The notes under the pieces are model-generated. The model searched no databases. It was not told the origin of the DNA and saw only the letters and a list, made by a program, of their open reading frames with translations. Shown one piece after another: positions 45,923-53,830 of a stretch of DNA of 60,011 bases. Source of the DNA: Pyrodictiaceae archaeon (lineage in GTDB: Archaea; Thermoproteota; Thermoprotei_A; Sulfolobales; WANQ01); assembly GCA_015521735.1 (NCBI GenBank), contig WANQ01000037.1, positions 1 through 60,011 on the forward strand. The letters are read 5' to 3'. Both the position numbers and the translations under genes were made by a program. Position 1 is the stretch's first letter; every line of letters starts with the position of its first letter.

Positions 45923-45978
45923 GGCCGGGAGAGAGCCTATCATCCCAACCCCGTAAGGGGGCGTCTAGGCTCCACCCC
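45923..45978 (+). ncRNA. GC-rich structured RNA of unknown type
   Basis: In an AT-rich spacer the sequence folds into nested stems: GGG (45927-45929) with CCC (45975-45977), GAGCCTA (45933-45939) with TAGGCTC (45966-45972), and CCCC (45949-45952) with GGGG (45957-45960) capped by a GTAA tetraloop. High GC in intergenic DNA is typical of stable RNAs in AT-rich hyperthermophiles. A TATA element precedes it. It does not match C/D or canonical H/ACA architecture and I cannot assign it. Confidence 0.55.
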
Positions 45979-46041
45979 ATTATCCTAAAGATTATTAAAC
46001 TAAATTATAAGTATTTATCAACGATAAGAGGTTGTGCTTAT

Positions 46042-46731
46042 TTGAAAAGACGAAGAACAAGAAGCAGTAGGTACGTAAAAATAAAACCATTAATAACGTT
46101 GACAGTAACTGTCATTGCGATCACCATATTAATACTGATAACATTATATTATTACTGGAGTCAAAGCAACACTGGTGCTAAGAATTTGTCAATAATAGTT
46201 AATGGGCAAACATATACCTTTAAAATAACACCTGGAGCCAAGCTCAAATACAGATGGTATCAAGTATTAGTCTACCCTAATGGTACACAAATACCCTTCG
46301 GAAGAGTAAGCAATGGTACATTCACATACACAATAGTTAACGTGTCTACAAAGAAAGTATTTAAAACAGAAAAGATACCCATATGGTTTATAGTGAAAAT
46401 AGTAAGGAACAACGTTGAAAGCCAAGGTTTAAGTAAAGTGTATTTCACTAGTGTAGCTCTCCCCATAGAGTTACTGGGAAAACCAGTTCTTAACATGACC
46501 CCAGTAAAGGAGAAGATAGACTACCATGGGAAAAGCATAGATGTATGGGTGTATAGGGGTAGACTAGAGCCTAGGTCGCCCGAATGCTATGTTTTCGAAG
46601 ACGAATACTACTACTCTACTACGGGGCTACTATTACTAGAGAAGACAAAATGCTATCCTCCTCCCTCCCCAAGCTATCCTAATGGAACATACATATTGTA
46701 TTATAGAGAACTTGTTAGCGTAAGTAGTTAG
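46042..46731 (+). CDS. Membrane-anchored extracellular protein of unknown function
   Basis: I do not recognise this 229-residue protein. The N-terminus MKRRRTRSSRYVKIK is basic and followed by one membrane segment (about 16-38: LITLTVTVIAITILILITLY), an anchor or uncleaved signal. The rest is beta-rich and lies outside, with many NxS/T sequons (NGT, NVS, NMT) that could carry N-glycans. Two Cys (about 182 and 203) could form a disulfide. The TTG start is at 46042. It converges on the ZIP transporter gene with a 4-base overlap. Confidence 0.65.
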   Translation: MKRRRTRSSRYVKIKPLITLTVTVIAITILILITLYYYWSQSNTGAKNLSIIVNGQTYTFKITPGAKLKYRWYQVLVYPNGTQIPFGRVSNGTFTYTIVNVSTKKVFKTEKIPIWFIVKIVRNNVESQGLSKVYFTSVALPIELLGKPVLNMTPVKEKIDYHGKSIDVWVYRGRLEPRSPECYVFEDEYYYSTTGLLLLEKTKCYPPPSPSYPNGTYILYYRELVSVSS

Positions 46732-47501
46732 CCAAAAACACTATCTAGTACCAACATTACTATGAAACCTATAAAGAATCCAAGTGTTGATGGCTCATTG
46801 TGTTCATGGCCATAGATTTCAGGTATAATTTCATGGACAACAACATATACCATTGAGCCCGATGCTAGAGCAAGCATTAAGGGTAATGCTACATGTGCAT
46901 ACGTAACTAGTACAGCAGGTACTAATGCAGCAATAGCTTCAACTAAGCCGCTTAACGCTCCTATAGTAAATGAAAGCTTTCTACTCCTAGTAATAGATAG
47001 TATTGGTAGTGCTACAGCTAGTCCTTCAGGAATGTCTTGGATTCCTATAGCGAATGCTATAGTCAACCCATCCGTAATACTGTAGGTTGTACTAACTCCT
47101 ACAGCCATACCTTCAGGTATGTTATGTATAATCATTGCTAAAGCCATAAGCCAGGCTTTATACAGTGCATTACCTCCAATACTACTAGAGTGTTTGATGA
47201 AGTGTAAGTGAGGTATAATAGAATCCAATAACCTTATCAACAGTATTCCCAGTACAAAACCTAGTATACTTACACCTACACCACCCATTTCTATGGATGG
47301 TAAGAGTAGACTAGTAAAAGAGGCAACCAACATTATGCCAGCAGCAAAACCCATGCCAGAATCAATTACTGGTTCAGTAAACTTAAAGCCGAGCAACACG
47401 GGTATAGAGCCAGCAATAGTTAGTACTGCAGGTATCATGCCAACCAAGAATACTCTTAGCAATAAAGGTTGTGTACTAAGCAATCCCACTATGTCCAACA
47501 A
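46728..47501 (-). CDS. ZIP family metal transporter
   Basis: This is a probable importer of zinc or iron with about eight membrane segments in 257 residues. The two conserved helices carry HNIPEGMAVG (about residue 120) and QDIPEGLAVALPI, the metal site of the family, and HEIIPEI comes later. A short His-containing loop (HLHFIKHS) lies in the variable region. It starts at TTG. Substrate is not decided by sequence. Confidence 0.88.
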   Translation of the reverse strand: MLDIVGLLSTQPLLLRVFLVGMIPAVLTIAGSIPVLLGFKFTEPVIDSGMGFAAGIMLVASFTSLLLPSIEMGGVGVSILGFVLGILLIRLLDSIIPHLHFIKHSSSIGGNALYKAWLMALAMIIHNIPEGMAVGVSTTYSITDGLTIAFAIGIQDIPEGLAVALPILSITRSRKLSFTIGALSGLVEAIAALVPAVLVTYAHVALPLMLALASGSMVYVVVHEIIPEIYGHEHNEPSTLGFFIGFIVMLVLDSVFG

Positions 47502-47630
47502 TACACACCACTAAGAATCTAAGAATAAGCTTTGGGGAAAGAAATTTAAGTAAAACTGCTTAATAACGCTATCTGCCATATAATTCCTAATGAACAAATA
47601 CGTGTTGGGTTAGCAAGGGTTATTAGCGCT

Positions 47631-48833
47631 ATGATAAGAATACTATTAATACCAAGTAGCGACTACCTAGGTCACCCATTCCCGCAAAGACATAATCACT
47701 TATTTGAGCGTATACATGATGGAAAAGACTTTGAAGTACATGTACTTAGATTTAACCTCTTTGGAGAAAAACACTTGAAAACCAAGTGTATAATCCATGA
47801 AGTAGAATATGAGTTTAAGACACGTAATGCTGCATTGTATTATTTAGCTAATGCTCCAAGCCATGTCCTGAGTATTAGGGATATTGTGAGAAATGAGTCA
47901 ATAGATGTTATAGTAGTAGGTAATCTCCTACCACCACTTCTATACACACTGATTAGCGAGTTATCGGAGCTAAAAATACCATTAATATTTGATCTACAAG
48001 ACTATTATCCTGTATCAGCAACAGGATATATATTTAGGCCAGAATCAATTCAAGGAATTATGTTGAGAGGATTCTTTGAGGTAATAACACGGTTCCTAGC
48101 GAGAAGAGCCGACATAGTAACTACTCCAGGAATCGCCTTATACATATATGCTAAAAGCATTGGTGTTCGTGAGACAGTCATCATACCTAATGGTATTTCA
48201 GAGTTTTTCTTAAAAACATACGATGGTCTAAAGATTAGAAGTAAACTAGGCATTGATAGGAGTCAATTAGTAGTAGGGTATGTAGGTAGCATAGAATTCT
48301 GGCTTGATATGGAACCACTAATACATGCTATATCAATACTTAAACGCGAACTAGGTAACATACAACTACTCCTCATAGGTAAGCACTTACAGACAGGCTA
48401 TGCTAGAAAAGTTGAGTACTGGATTAAAGATAAATACAACATAGCTAATTCAACTATATGGCTTGATTTTGTACCACATAGTGAAGTACCTAAATACATT
48501 GCAGCAATGGATATAGGGGTCATACCCTTTAATATATACAACTTAACAGCTTATTATGCAGCACCCAATAAGTTATGGGAATACCTCTCCCAGTATAAGC
48601 TGGTACTTTCAACTCCTATACCTGAAGCAATATTAAATAAGGATGTATTAGAAATAGTATCAACGCACCAAGACTATGTACGCATAATAAGACTATATGC
48701 TGAAAACAAGGAGTTATTCACGGAAAAGGTGGAGAAGGGAAGGTCTAAAGCACTCAATAGGACATGGAACAATAGTGCTAACAAAATGAAACATATAATA
48801 AAGAAACTAGTAGAAAGGGTATACAAGTCTTGA
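47631..48833 (+). CDS. Glycosyltransferase (GT4-like) 1
   Basis: GT-B fold transferase of 400 residues without membrane segments. The C-terminal half has LVVGYVGSIEFWLDMEPLIH, LLLIGKH and FVPHSEVPKYIAAMDIGVIP followed by the nucleotide-sugar site NKLWEYLSQYKLVLSTPIPE. Donor and acceptor are unknown. It overlaps the next glycosyltransferase by 4 bases, so the pair is an operon. Likely role: surface or protein glycan assembly. Confidence 0.82.
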   Translation: MIRILLIPSSDYLGHPFPQRHNHLFERIHDGKDFEVHVLRFNLFGEKHLKTKCIIHEVEYEFKTRNAALYYLANAPSHVLSIRDIVRNESIDVIVVGNLLPPLLYTLISELSELKIPLIFDLQDYYPVSATGYIFRPESIQGIMLRGFFEVITRFLARRADIVTTPGIALYIYAKSIGVRETVIIPNGISEFFLKTYDGLKIRSKLGIDRSQLVVGYVGSIEFWLDMEPLIHAISILKRELGNIQLLLIGKHLQTGYARKVEYWIKDKYNIANSTIWLDFVPHSEVPKYIAAMDIGVIPFNIYNLTAYYAAPNKLWEYLSQYKLVLSTPIPEAILNKDVLEIVSTHQDYVRIIRLYAENKELFTEKVEKGRSKALNRTWNNSANKMKHIIKKLVERVYKS

Positions 48834-49909
48834 AAACTATACTCTACGTAGTCTCCCACTACTACCCATACATTGGTGGAGTAGAATACGTAGTTAAATC
48901 AGTAGCTGAACGACTAGTTAAAATTAAGGGCTACAAGGTAACTGTGTTAGCAGGATCACCACACCAAGACCGTCCCGTAGCCGAGAACATAAATAATGTT
49001 GAAGTAGTACGCTGGCCTACATTCTCGCCATCGGATGCATATCATATTCCTAAAAAGAGAGATGAGTTTAGGAAAGTCTTTGGCAAACTAGCAAGTAATG
49101 CTGACATAGTACACGTGCATAGTGCTCATAGCATTCTCTCAGTAATGAGTGGACTACTTGCTAGGAAATTAGACAGTAGTGTAAAATTAATTGCATCACT
49201 ACACTACCATGGCGGAGGCCATGGGTTAATTAGGAAGATTTTATGGAAAACTATTTGGAGGAGATATGTTAGAGAGCTTATAGATAGCGTAAACTTAGTT
49301 CATACAGTTAGCCATGTTGAAGCAAATCTAGTATTAAGGCACTTTGATAATGTTAAAGACAAGTTAGTGGTTATACCAAATGGTGTTGAAGAAGATGTAT
49401 TAAACTATAGATGGGAAGGCGAAGACGGTGATTACGTTGTCTATGCTGGTAGAATAGAGAAATATAAAAGATTGGATGAAGCCATTAAAATCATTCCCGT
49501 AATAAGCAAAAGGCTTAGACAAAAACTTAGACTAATAATAGTTGGGAAAGGACCATACCTTAAAAAACTAAGAAGAGTAGCCTCTCATCACCATAATATA
49601 GAATTAGTAGATCACCTCCCACGTAAAGAATACTTATCCCTACTTTCAAAAGCACGTTTTGCTATAAATCTTAGCACACATGAAGCGTTTAGTATCTTTA
49701 CTGCTGAAGCACTAATGATAGGTGTTCCTGTTATAGCATCAAAGCATATAGCAAGCATATTCGCTAAGCTTACAAATGTAAAAATCATAGTTGACGAAGA
49801 ACTAAGAAGAATAGTTAATGATGCAGTATTATTAAAGAAGACTAATAGTACAAGGATACATACATGGACAAGTATCGTAAACGAGTACGTATCTAAATTA
49901 TACAGTTAG
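48830..49909 (+). CDS. Glycosyltransferase (GT4) 2
   Basis: GT4 protein of 359 residues, recognised from YVVSHYYPYIGGVEYVVKSV (glycine loop), VIPNGVEEDVLNYRW, VYAGRIEKYKRLDEAIKII and THEAFSIFTAEALMIGVPVI with the E-x7-E donor site. The TTG start overlaps the previous gene. Substrate unknown. Confidence 0.88.
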   Translation: MKTILYVVSHYYPYIGGVEYVVKSVAERLVKIKGYKVTVLAGSPHQDRPVAENINNVEVVRWPTFSPSDAYHIPKKRDEFRKVFGKLASNADIVHVHSAHSILSVMSGLLARKLDSSVKLIASLHYHGGGHGLIRKILWKTIWRRYVRELIDSVNLVHTVSHVEANLVLRHFDNVKDKLVVIPNGVEEDVLNYRWEGEDGDYVVYAGRIEKYKRLDEAIKIIPVISKRLRQKLRLIIVGKGPYLKKLRRVASHHHNIELVDHLPRKEYLSLLSKARFAINLSTHEAFSIFTAEALMIGVPVIASKHIASIFAKLTNVKIIVDEELRRIVNDAVLLKKTNSTRIHTWTSIVNEYVSKLYS

Positions 49910-49930
49910 CTGTATAGGGAAGTAATAGAG

Positions 49931-49994
49931 GTAGTCAGTACTCGGCTGGGTCATCATATTTGTTTAATCAGTATAATTCCGGGTCATCACTTCG
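49931..49994 (-). ncRNA. Box C/D guide RNA candidate 3 (minus strand)
   Basis: Read on the minus strand the order is C GTGATGA (49990-49984), a 12-base guide CCCGGAATTATA, D' CTGA (49971-49968), C' ATGATGA (49957-49951), a 12-base guide CCCAGCCGAGTA, and D CTGA (49938-49935). All four boxes match consensus exactly and both guides are 12 bases, the textbook archaeal arrangement. A TTTAAA at about 50030 could be its TATA box. Targets would be TATAATTCCGGG and TACTCGGCTGGG; I could not assign them. Confidence 0.88.
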
Positions 49995-50072
49995 TTTAAA
50001 CATATATTCTTGGAACTATTTAGGTTTTAAACGGTAAGAGTAAAACTATAGCTATCCAGGGCTTAAAGGACT

Positions 50073-51485
50073 ATGATAGATATTATAGTTAGGAGCAAGA
50101 GAGATGCTGATGCAGTAAAAGCTATGTTAAGGGTATTCTATGATAACTGGAGAATAAATGTCCATACACTTCATGGTGCTCGTAGACTTGATAAGGCGTT
50201 AAGTGAACTGGAAGACATAGTAACTAGTGATAAGTTCTATGTTCTATTACTTGGTAGAGAAGACAAAGAACTTGCACGTGAACTAGACAAGTATACACCA
50301 ATGAATGTCTCAGTCCATGTAGTTCCACGTGCAAAGATAAGAAACACTAGAATAGAGCACCTATCAAACGAGTTCAACATGGCTCGAAGCAAGCTTAGAT
50401 TAGCAGTAACTTGGAGTGAAAAATATGAAAGCTATGTTTTCGGTTTACGGCAAGGTAAAGCACTAGAAGAATTCGAGTACAATCCAGCCTATGACGTATT
50501 TATGGGGATAGGCAATGGGTTCTACAAGGCTTTAACTAGGGTATTTAGGAAAAGAATATGTTATAATCCCGTTCTTGTACGTAAGTTTGGCGGGTTACAT
50601 GATGTTTACTGTGGATATAAGAAAATAGCCTTACTAGAAATACCTGATGAAGGCTTTAGACCTACGGGCAAGGTAATAGAGGAATTCCATGGTAATGGTA
50701 TTAATCTAGATAAAATAATTGAGGCAAACAAGCACGTGATAGAATTATATGAGAGAATATCAATGAAGTTCTTACAGCAATTCAGAGACTGGGCTGATAC
50801 AGTTATAGTCCCTTGGAGTGGTGGAAAAGACAGTACTGCTACTCTTATCCTAGTACTTAAAGTGTTTCCCAAGGACAAGGTTAAAGTAGTATTCTCGGAC
50901 ACAGGTACTGAATTCCCATGGACCATAGAGTACATAGATGTTGTGTCAAAGAAGCTGGGTATAAAAGTGAATAGAGTATATGCAGGAGTAGATAAAGGAC
51001 TACTTAGCGAAGGAAAACCTATGCCTACACATGATAATAGATGGTGTACGGAGAGAAAGATAGCAGGAGTAATGAACGCTATAGCTAGATTAGCTGAAGG
51101 AAACACAATAATAGTGACAGGTGACCGTGACGCTGAGTCTAAGAGAAGAAGTGCAAGACCCCCAATAAGAGTAATTGATGAAAACACCTTAATGCTAGCA
51201 CCAATAAAAATGTGGAGTGCAGCTCACGTGCAATTATACATACTGTACAACAACATAGAGTTAAACCCCTTATACGAGAAAGGATTTTACAGAATAGGAT
51301 GCTACATGTGTCCAGCACTTAGAAGCTGGGAACTATTTGTAATGAACACTGACTTATCAATAGCATTAAGACTACAAAAATACCTTATATACAGAGAGTT
51401 CATCAAATACAGATTATACGCTAAAAACAAGGATATTAAAGCTGCAGAAGAATCATACTGTGACATGCTAAGCATATGTGGTTAA
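50073..51485 (+). CDS. PP-loop PAPS-reductase-like protein
   Basis: The C-terminal half (about 235-470) is an adenine-nucleotide alpha hydrolase domain with the PP-loop WSGGKDSTATLILVLK (about 247-262), FSDTGTEFPWTIEY, DNRWCTERKIAG and GCYMCPALRSWEL. The Cys set suggests an iron-sulfur cluster as in archaeal members of this family. The N-terminal 230 residues are of unclear fold. The role may be sulfate activation, thiolation or nucleotide sulfur transfer. It is followed by TusA after 9 bases, favouring sulfur transfer. Confidence 0.82.
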   Translation: MIDIIVRSKRDADAVKAMLRVFYDNWRINVHTLHGARRLDKALSELEDIVTSDKFYVLLLGREDKELARELDKYTPMNVSVHVVPRAKIRNTRIEHLSNEFNMARSKLRLAVTWSEKYESYVFGLRQGKALEEFEYNPAYDVFMGIGNGFYKALTRVFRKRICYNPVLVRKFGGLHDVYCGYKKIALLEIPDEGFRPTGKVIEEFHGNGINLDKIIEANKHVIELYERISMKFLQQFRDWADTVIVPWSGGKDSTATLILVLKVFPKDKVKVVFSDTGTEFPWTIEYIDVVSKKLGIKVNRVYAGVDKGLLSEGKPMPTHDNRWCTERKIAGVMNAIARLAEGNTIIVTGDRDAESKRRSARPPIRVIDENTLMLAPIKMWSAAHVQLYILYNNIELNPLYEKGFYRIGCYMCPALRSWELFVMNTDLSIALRLQKYLIYREFIKYRLYAKNKDIKAAEESYCDMLSICG

Positions 51486-51494
51486 GGTGATAGC

Positions 51495-51725
51495 ATGAGT
51501 GAGATTATCTTAGACTTACGAGGAGAAGAATGTCCTGCACCTTTAGTAAAAGTTGCACGTACACTAGCTAGGATAAGTGATGAAACACTGATAGTTTTAA
51601 CAGATATTAAAGAATGCGTTAAACTGATAAGAGAAACAGTTGAAAGTATAGGCTCATATAATGTTAATGTACAAGAAGATAAAGGTTACTGGAAGATAAT
51701 AGTAAGAGCAAGAACTACTAACTAG
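51495..51725 (+). CDS. tusA: TusA family sulfur carrier
   Basis: TusA proteins carry persulfide sulfur on one Cys. The motif CPAPLVKVARTLA is the family CPxP motif (Cys about residue 13). Length (76) is normal. It is in one operon with the PP-loop protein, so sulfur probably passes between them in a thiolation or cofactor pathway. The target is unknown. Confidence 0.9.
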   Translation: MSEIILDLRGEECPAPLVKVARTLARISDETLIVLTDIKECVKLIRETVESIGSYNVNVQEDKGYWKIIVRARTTN

Positions 51726-51818
51726 CCAAGCATATAGTGTTTTCCTATTTAAATTCTAGCATAATGAATTAGTATAATACATAGTATGTAATACTAGTAA
51801 GGCTTGATGCAGTACTAA

Positions 51819-51837
51819 GGCATAAGATTTTTATGCC
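51819..51837. promoter_or_regulatory. 7-bp inverted repeat at the HTH regulator promoter
   Basis: GGCATAA (51819-51825) and TTATGCC (51831-51837) are perfect reverse complements around GATTT. The element covers a TATA-like stretch (AAGATTTTTATG) about 30 bases before ATG 51860. It may be the operator of the HTH gene. A further short repeat, GTATA-TTTT-TATAC, lies at 51843-51856. Confidence 0.45.
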
Positions 51838-51859
51838 TCGCGGTATATTTTTATACACC

Positions 51860-52261
51860 ATGCGAGTAGATTTATTTGAGCTACTTTACAGGTACGTGTA
51901 TCCTGCTATTAGGAAGAGATTAGCTGAGATATTATACTATGACGAAAAAATGAAGCAAGAAGAAATAGCTAGAATCCTAGGTGTATCGCAATCAGCTGTA
52001 TCAAGGTACATTGAAGGTCAACGTGGCTCAGCCATAGATATAGCTAGCATATCATATGTGAATGAGAAACTAAGAGAACTAGCGAAGAGAATATCTCGTA
52101 AGTCTGTGAATGAGTATACAGTACAAGTAGAATTAGTAAGATTATCCTTAGCTATTTTAGCTAGGAAGGAACTATGTAGATTTCACGCAAGTATAGATCC
52201 TTCAATAGATTATACTAGATGCAATATCTGCCCCATAGCATTCAGTCACTATATTCTCTAA
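51860..52261 (+). CDS. HTH regulator with C-terminal Cys motif (COG2522-like) 1
   Basis: The helix-turn-helix is KQEEIARILGVSQSAVSRYI (about 35-54). The C-terminus has CRFH and RCNICP, a group of three Cys and a His that could bind a metal or an iron-sulfur cluster. ATG 51860 is preferred because the TATA-like stretch gives a leaderless mRNA; ATG 51833 would lie inside that element. A related gene at 52242 is arranged tail to tail. Likely autoregulated and linked to sulfur genes; effector unknown. Confidence 0.8.
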   Translation: MRVDLFELLYRYVYPAIRKRLAEILYYDEKMKQEEIARILGVSQSAVSRYIEGQRGSAIDIASISYVNEKLRELAKRISRKSVNEYTVQVELVRLSLAILARKELCRFHASIDPSIDYTRCNICPIAFSHYIL

Positions 52262-52577
52262 CTAATCTATCTACAGCATTACTCCTACGTAAAAGTATGC
52301 ATATAGTACACATATCTATATCTAAGCCCTTGTAAACTTCTTCTGCAATACTCTTTATCAATTCTATAACCTTAGGATTACGGTAAAGATCTTCTAGCCC
52401 CTTAAGCTTACGTTTTCTGTTAATAACGTAGTTAAGCAATGGCTGAGGTATACCAGCAAGTTTTGAAGCCTTTAGTTGACTCAACCCATAGCGTTCCATT
52501 AGCTCCTTAGCTACTAGTATTCTTATAGCAGTTGAATACTTCATAACAAATGTTTCGCAAAAAGACTTCCTAATCAT
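52242..52577 (-). CDS. HTH regulator with C-terminal Cys motif (COG2522-like) 2
   Basis: This 111-residue protein resembles its neighbour: LSQLKASKLAGIPQPLLNYV is the helix-turn-helix, preceded by AIRILVAKELMERYG, and the C-terminus has MCTICILLRRS. It overlaps the first regulator by 20 bases at the 3' ends. ATG 52577 or 52544 may be the start. Its position beside the E1-like gene suggests control of the sulfur group, an inference. Confidence 0.78.
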   Translation of the reverse strand: MIRKSFCETFVMKYSTAIRILVAKELMERYGLSQLKASKLAGIPQPLLNYVINRKRKLKGLEDLYRNPKVIELIKSIAEEVYKGLDIDMCTICILLRRSNAVDRLVREYSD

Positions 52578-52723
52578 ACAGTACTTCCCTAATCTATAAC
52601 AGTGTGATTTAGAGCTTATATTAATTTTCCTTAAATACCATAACCTAAAATTAGCTTAAACATATTAGGGTGTATGTAAAAATAACACCGGTATAATGAG
52701 TAGAAGCATTATATGGTGAGGCT

Positions 52724-53806
52724 ATGGCTGTCACCAATATTCAGAAGCTAGTAGAGAGATTTTCAAGGCAAATACTAGTTAAGGAAATAGGTGTTAAAGG
52801 ACAATTAAAACTAGCTAGTTCTCGTGTAGCTATTGTAGGATGTGGTGCTACAGGTACCTTTGAAGCCGAACTTCTAGCTAGGCTAGGTGTAGGCTTTATC
52901 AGGGTCATAGATAAAGATATAGTTGAGCTAAGCAACCTCCATAGAACACTATTATTTACTGAAAGCGATGTAGAAGAACTGAAACCTAAGGCTATTGCAT
53001 GCAAAGAACACTTAGCTAAGATAAATAGCAGTGTTACCATAGAGGCAGTTGTAGATAGACTAACACCTAGTAATGCTGAAAAACTACTTAGCGACGTAGA
53101 CTTAATACTTGATGGAACAGATGACATGCATACAAGATACATTATAAACGAGGTTGCAGTGAAAAACAGGATACCATGGATATATGTTGGTGTAGAACAA
53201 TGGTATGCTACTGTAATGCCAATAATACCGGGCAAAACCCCATGTCTTAAATGCATAATGCCTCAAGCACCAAGGAGAAGAGTTAATGTCTGTGAAATTC
53301 TAGGCGTAGTAAACACTGTCGTAGGCCTAGCTACATCAATAGCTGTTTCAGATGCAGTAAAAATATTGTTAGGACACGATATTGAATCAAGACTTTATGT
53401 TATTGACAGTCTTAGAAATGAAGTAGAAAAAGTAATTGTGCATAGGAATCCCAAATGCCCATTATGTGTACTTAAACAATACGAATACTTAGGGAAAACG
53501 GAGGAAAGAATTGTAACCGTTTGTGGCTCAAACCAAGTAGAAGTAATACCCGGAGAAAACATGAAAGTACCCTTAGAGAAGCTAGTAGATACTAATGGGC
53601 TACACGTAATTAAAAAGAATCCATATGTAGCTAAGTTGAAACTAAATGGTCACGAAATAATATTGTTCAATAACGGTCGTGCCCTCATATTAAATACTGT
53701 TGATCAAGAAAAAGCTATTAAGGTATTCAATAAACTATTCACTATACTTAAACACCTAGGTCTAATAAAAGTACACCATGGAATTGAAATAAATAACCAG
53801 ACTTAA
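52724..53806 (+). CDS. E1-like adenylyltransferase (ThiF/MoeB/HesA family)
   Basis: These enzymes adenylate the C-terminus of small carrier proteins. ERFSRQILVKEIG and VAIVGCGATGTFEAELLARL (about residue 40) form the ATP site, VIDKDIVELSNLHRTLLF and DGTDDMHTRYIINEVAV follow. The zinc Cys are CLKC and CPLC. The active-site Cys candidate is in NVCEILGVVNTV (about 189). A 90-residue C-terminal extension is unusual in length. It may act in thiamin, Moco or thiouridine synthesis with TusA and the PP-loop protein. Confidence 0.87.
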   Translation: MAVTNIQKLVERFSRQILVKEIGVKGQLKLASSRVAIVGCGATGTFEAELLARLGVGFIRVIDKDIVELSNLHRTLLFTESDVEELKPKAIACKEHLAKINSSVTIEAVVDRLTPSNAEKLLSDVDLILDGTDDMHTRYIINEVAVKNRIPWIYVGVEQWYATVMPIIPGKTPCLKCIMPQAPRRRVNVCEILGVVNTVVGLATSIAVSDAVKILLGHDIESRLYVIDSLRNEVEKVIVHRNPKCPLCVLKQYEYLGKTEERIVTVCGSNQVEVIPGENMKVPLEKLVDTNGLHVIKKNPYVAKLKLNGHEIILFNNGRALILNTVDQEKAIKVFNKLFTILKHLGLIKVHHGIEINNQT

Positions 53807-53819
53807 ACTTTAGTTTAAG
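53802..53819. promoter_or_regulatory. 18-bp perfect palindrome before the CopB-type ATPase
   Basis: CTTAAACT (53802-53809) and AGTTTAAG (53812-53819) are perfect reverse complements separated by TT. The element overlaps the stop of the E1-like gene and ends 11 bases before the ATPase TTG. It contains TTTAAG-like TATA sequence. It could be a metal-responsive operator or just a hairpin. Confidence 0.5.
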
Positions 53820-53830
53820 GTGTAAGTACA

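Noticed and set aside
45923-45978. H/ACA guide RNA reading of the structured RNA
   Set aside because: The upper stem has only 4 bp, no K-turn is evident, and no ACA box follows the lower stem on the plus strand. On the minus strand an ACA exists but is too far from the stem.
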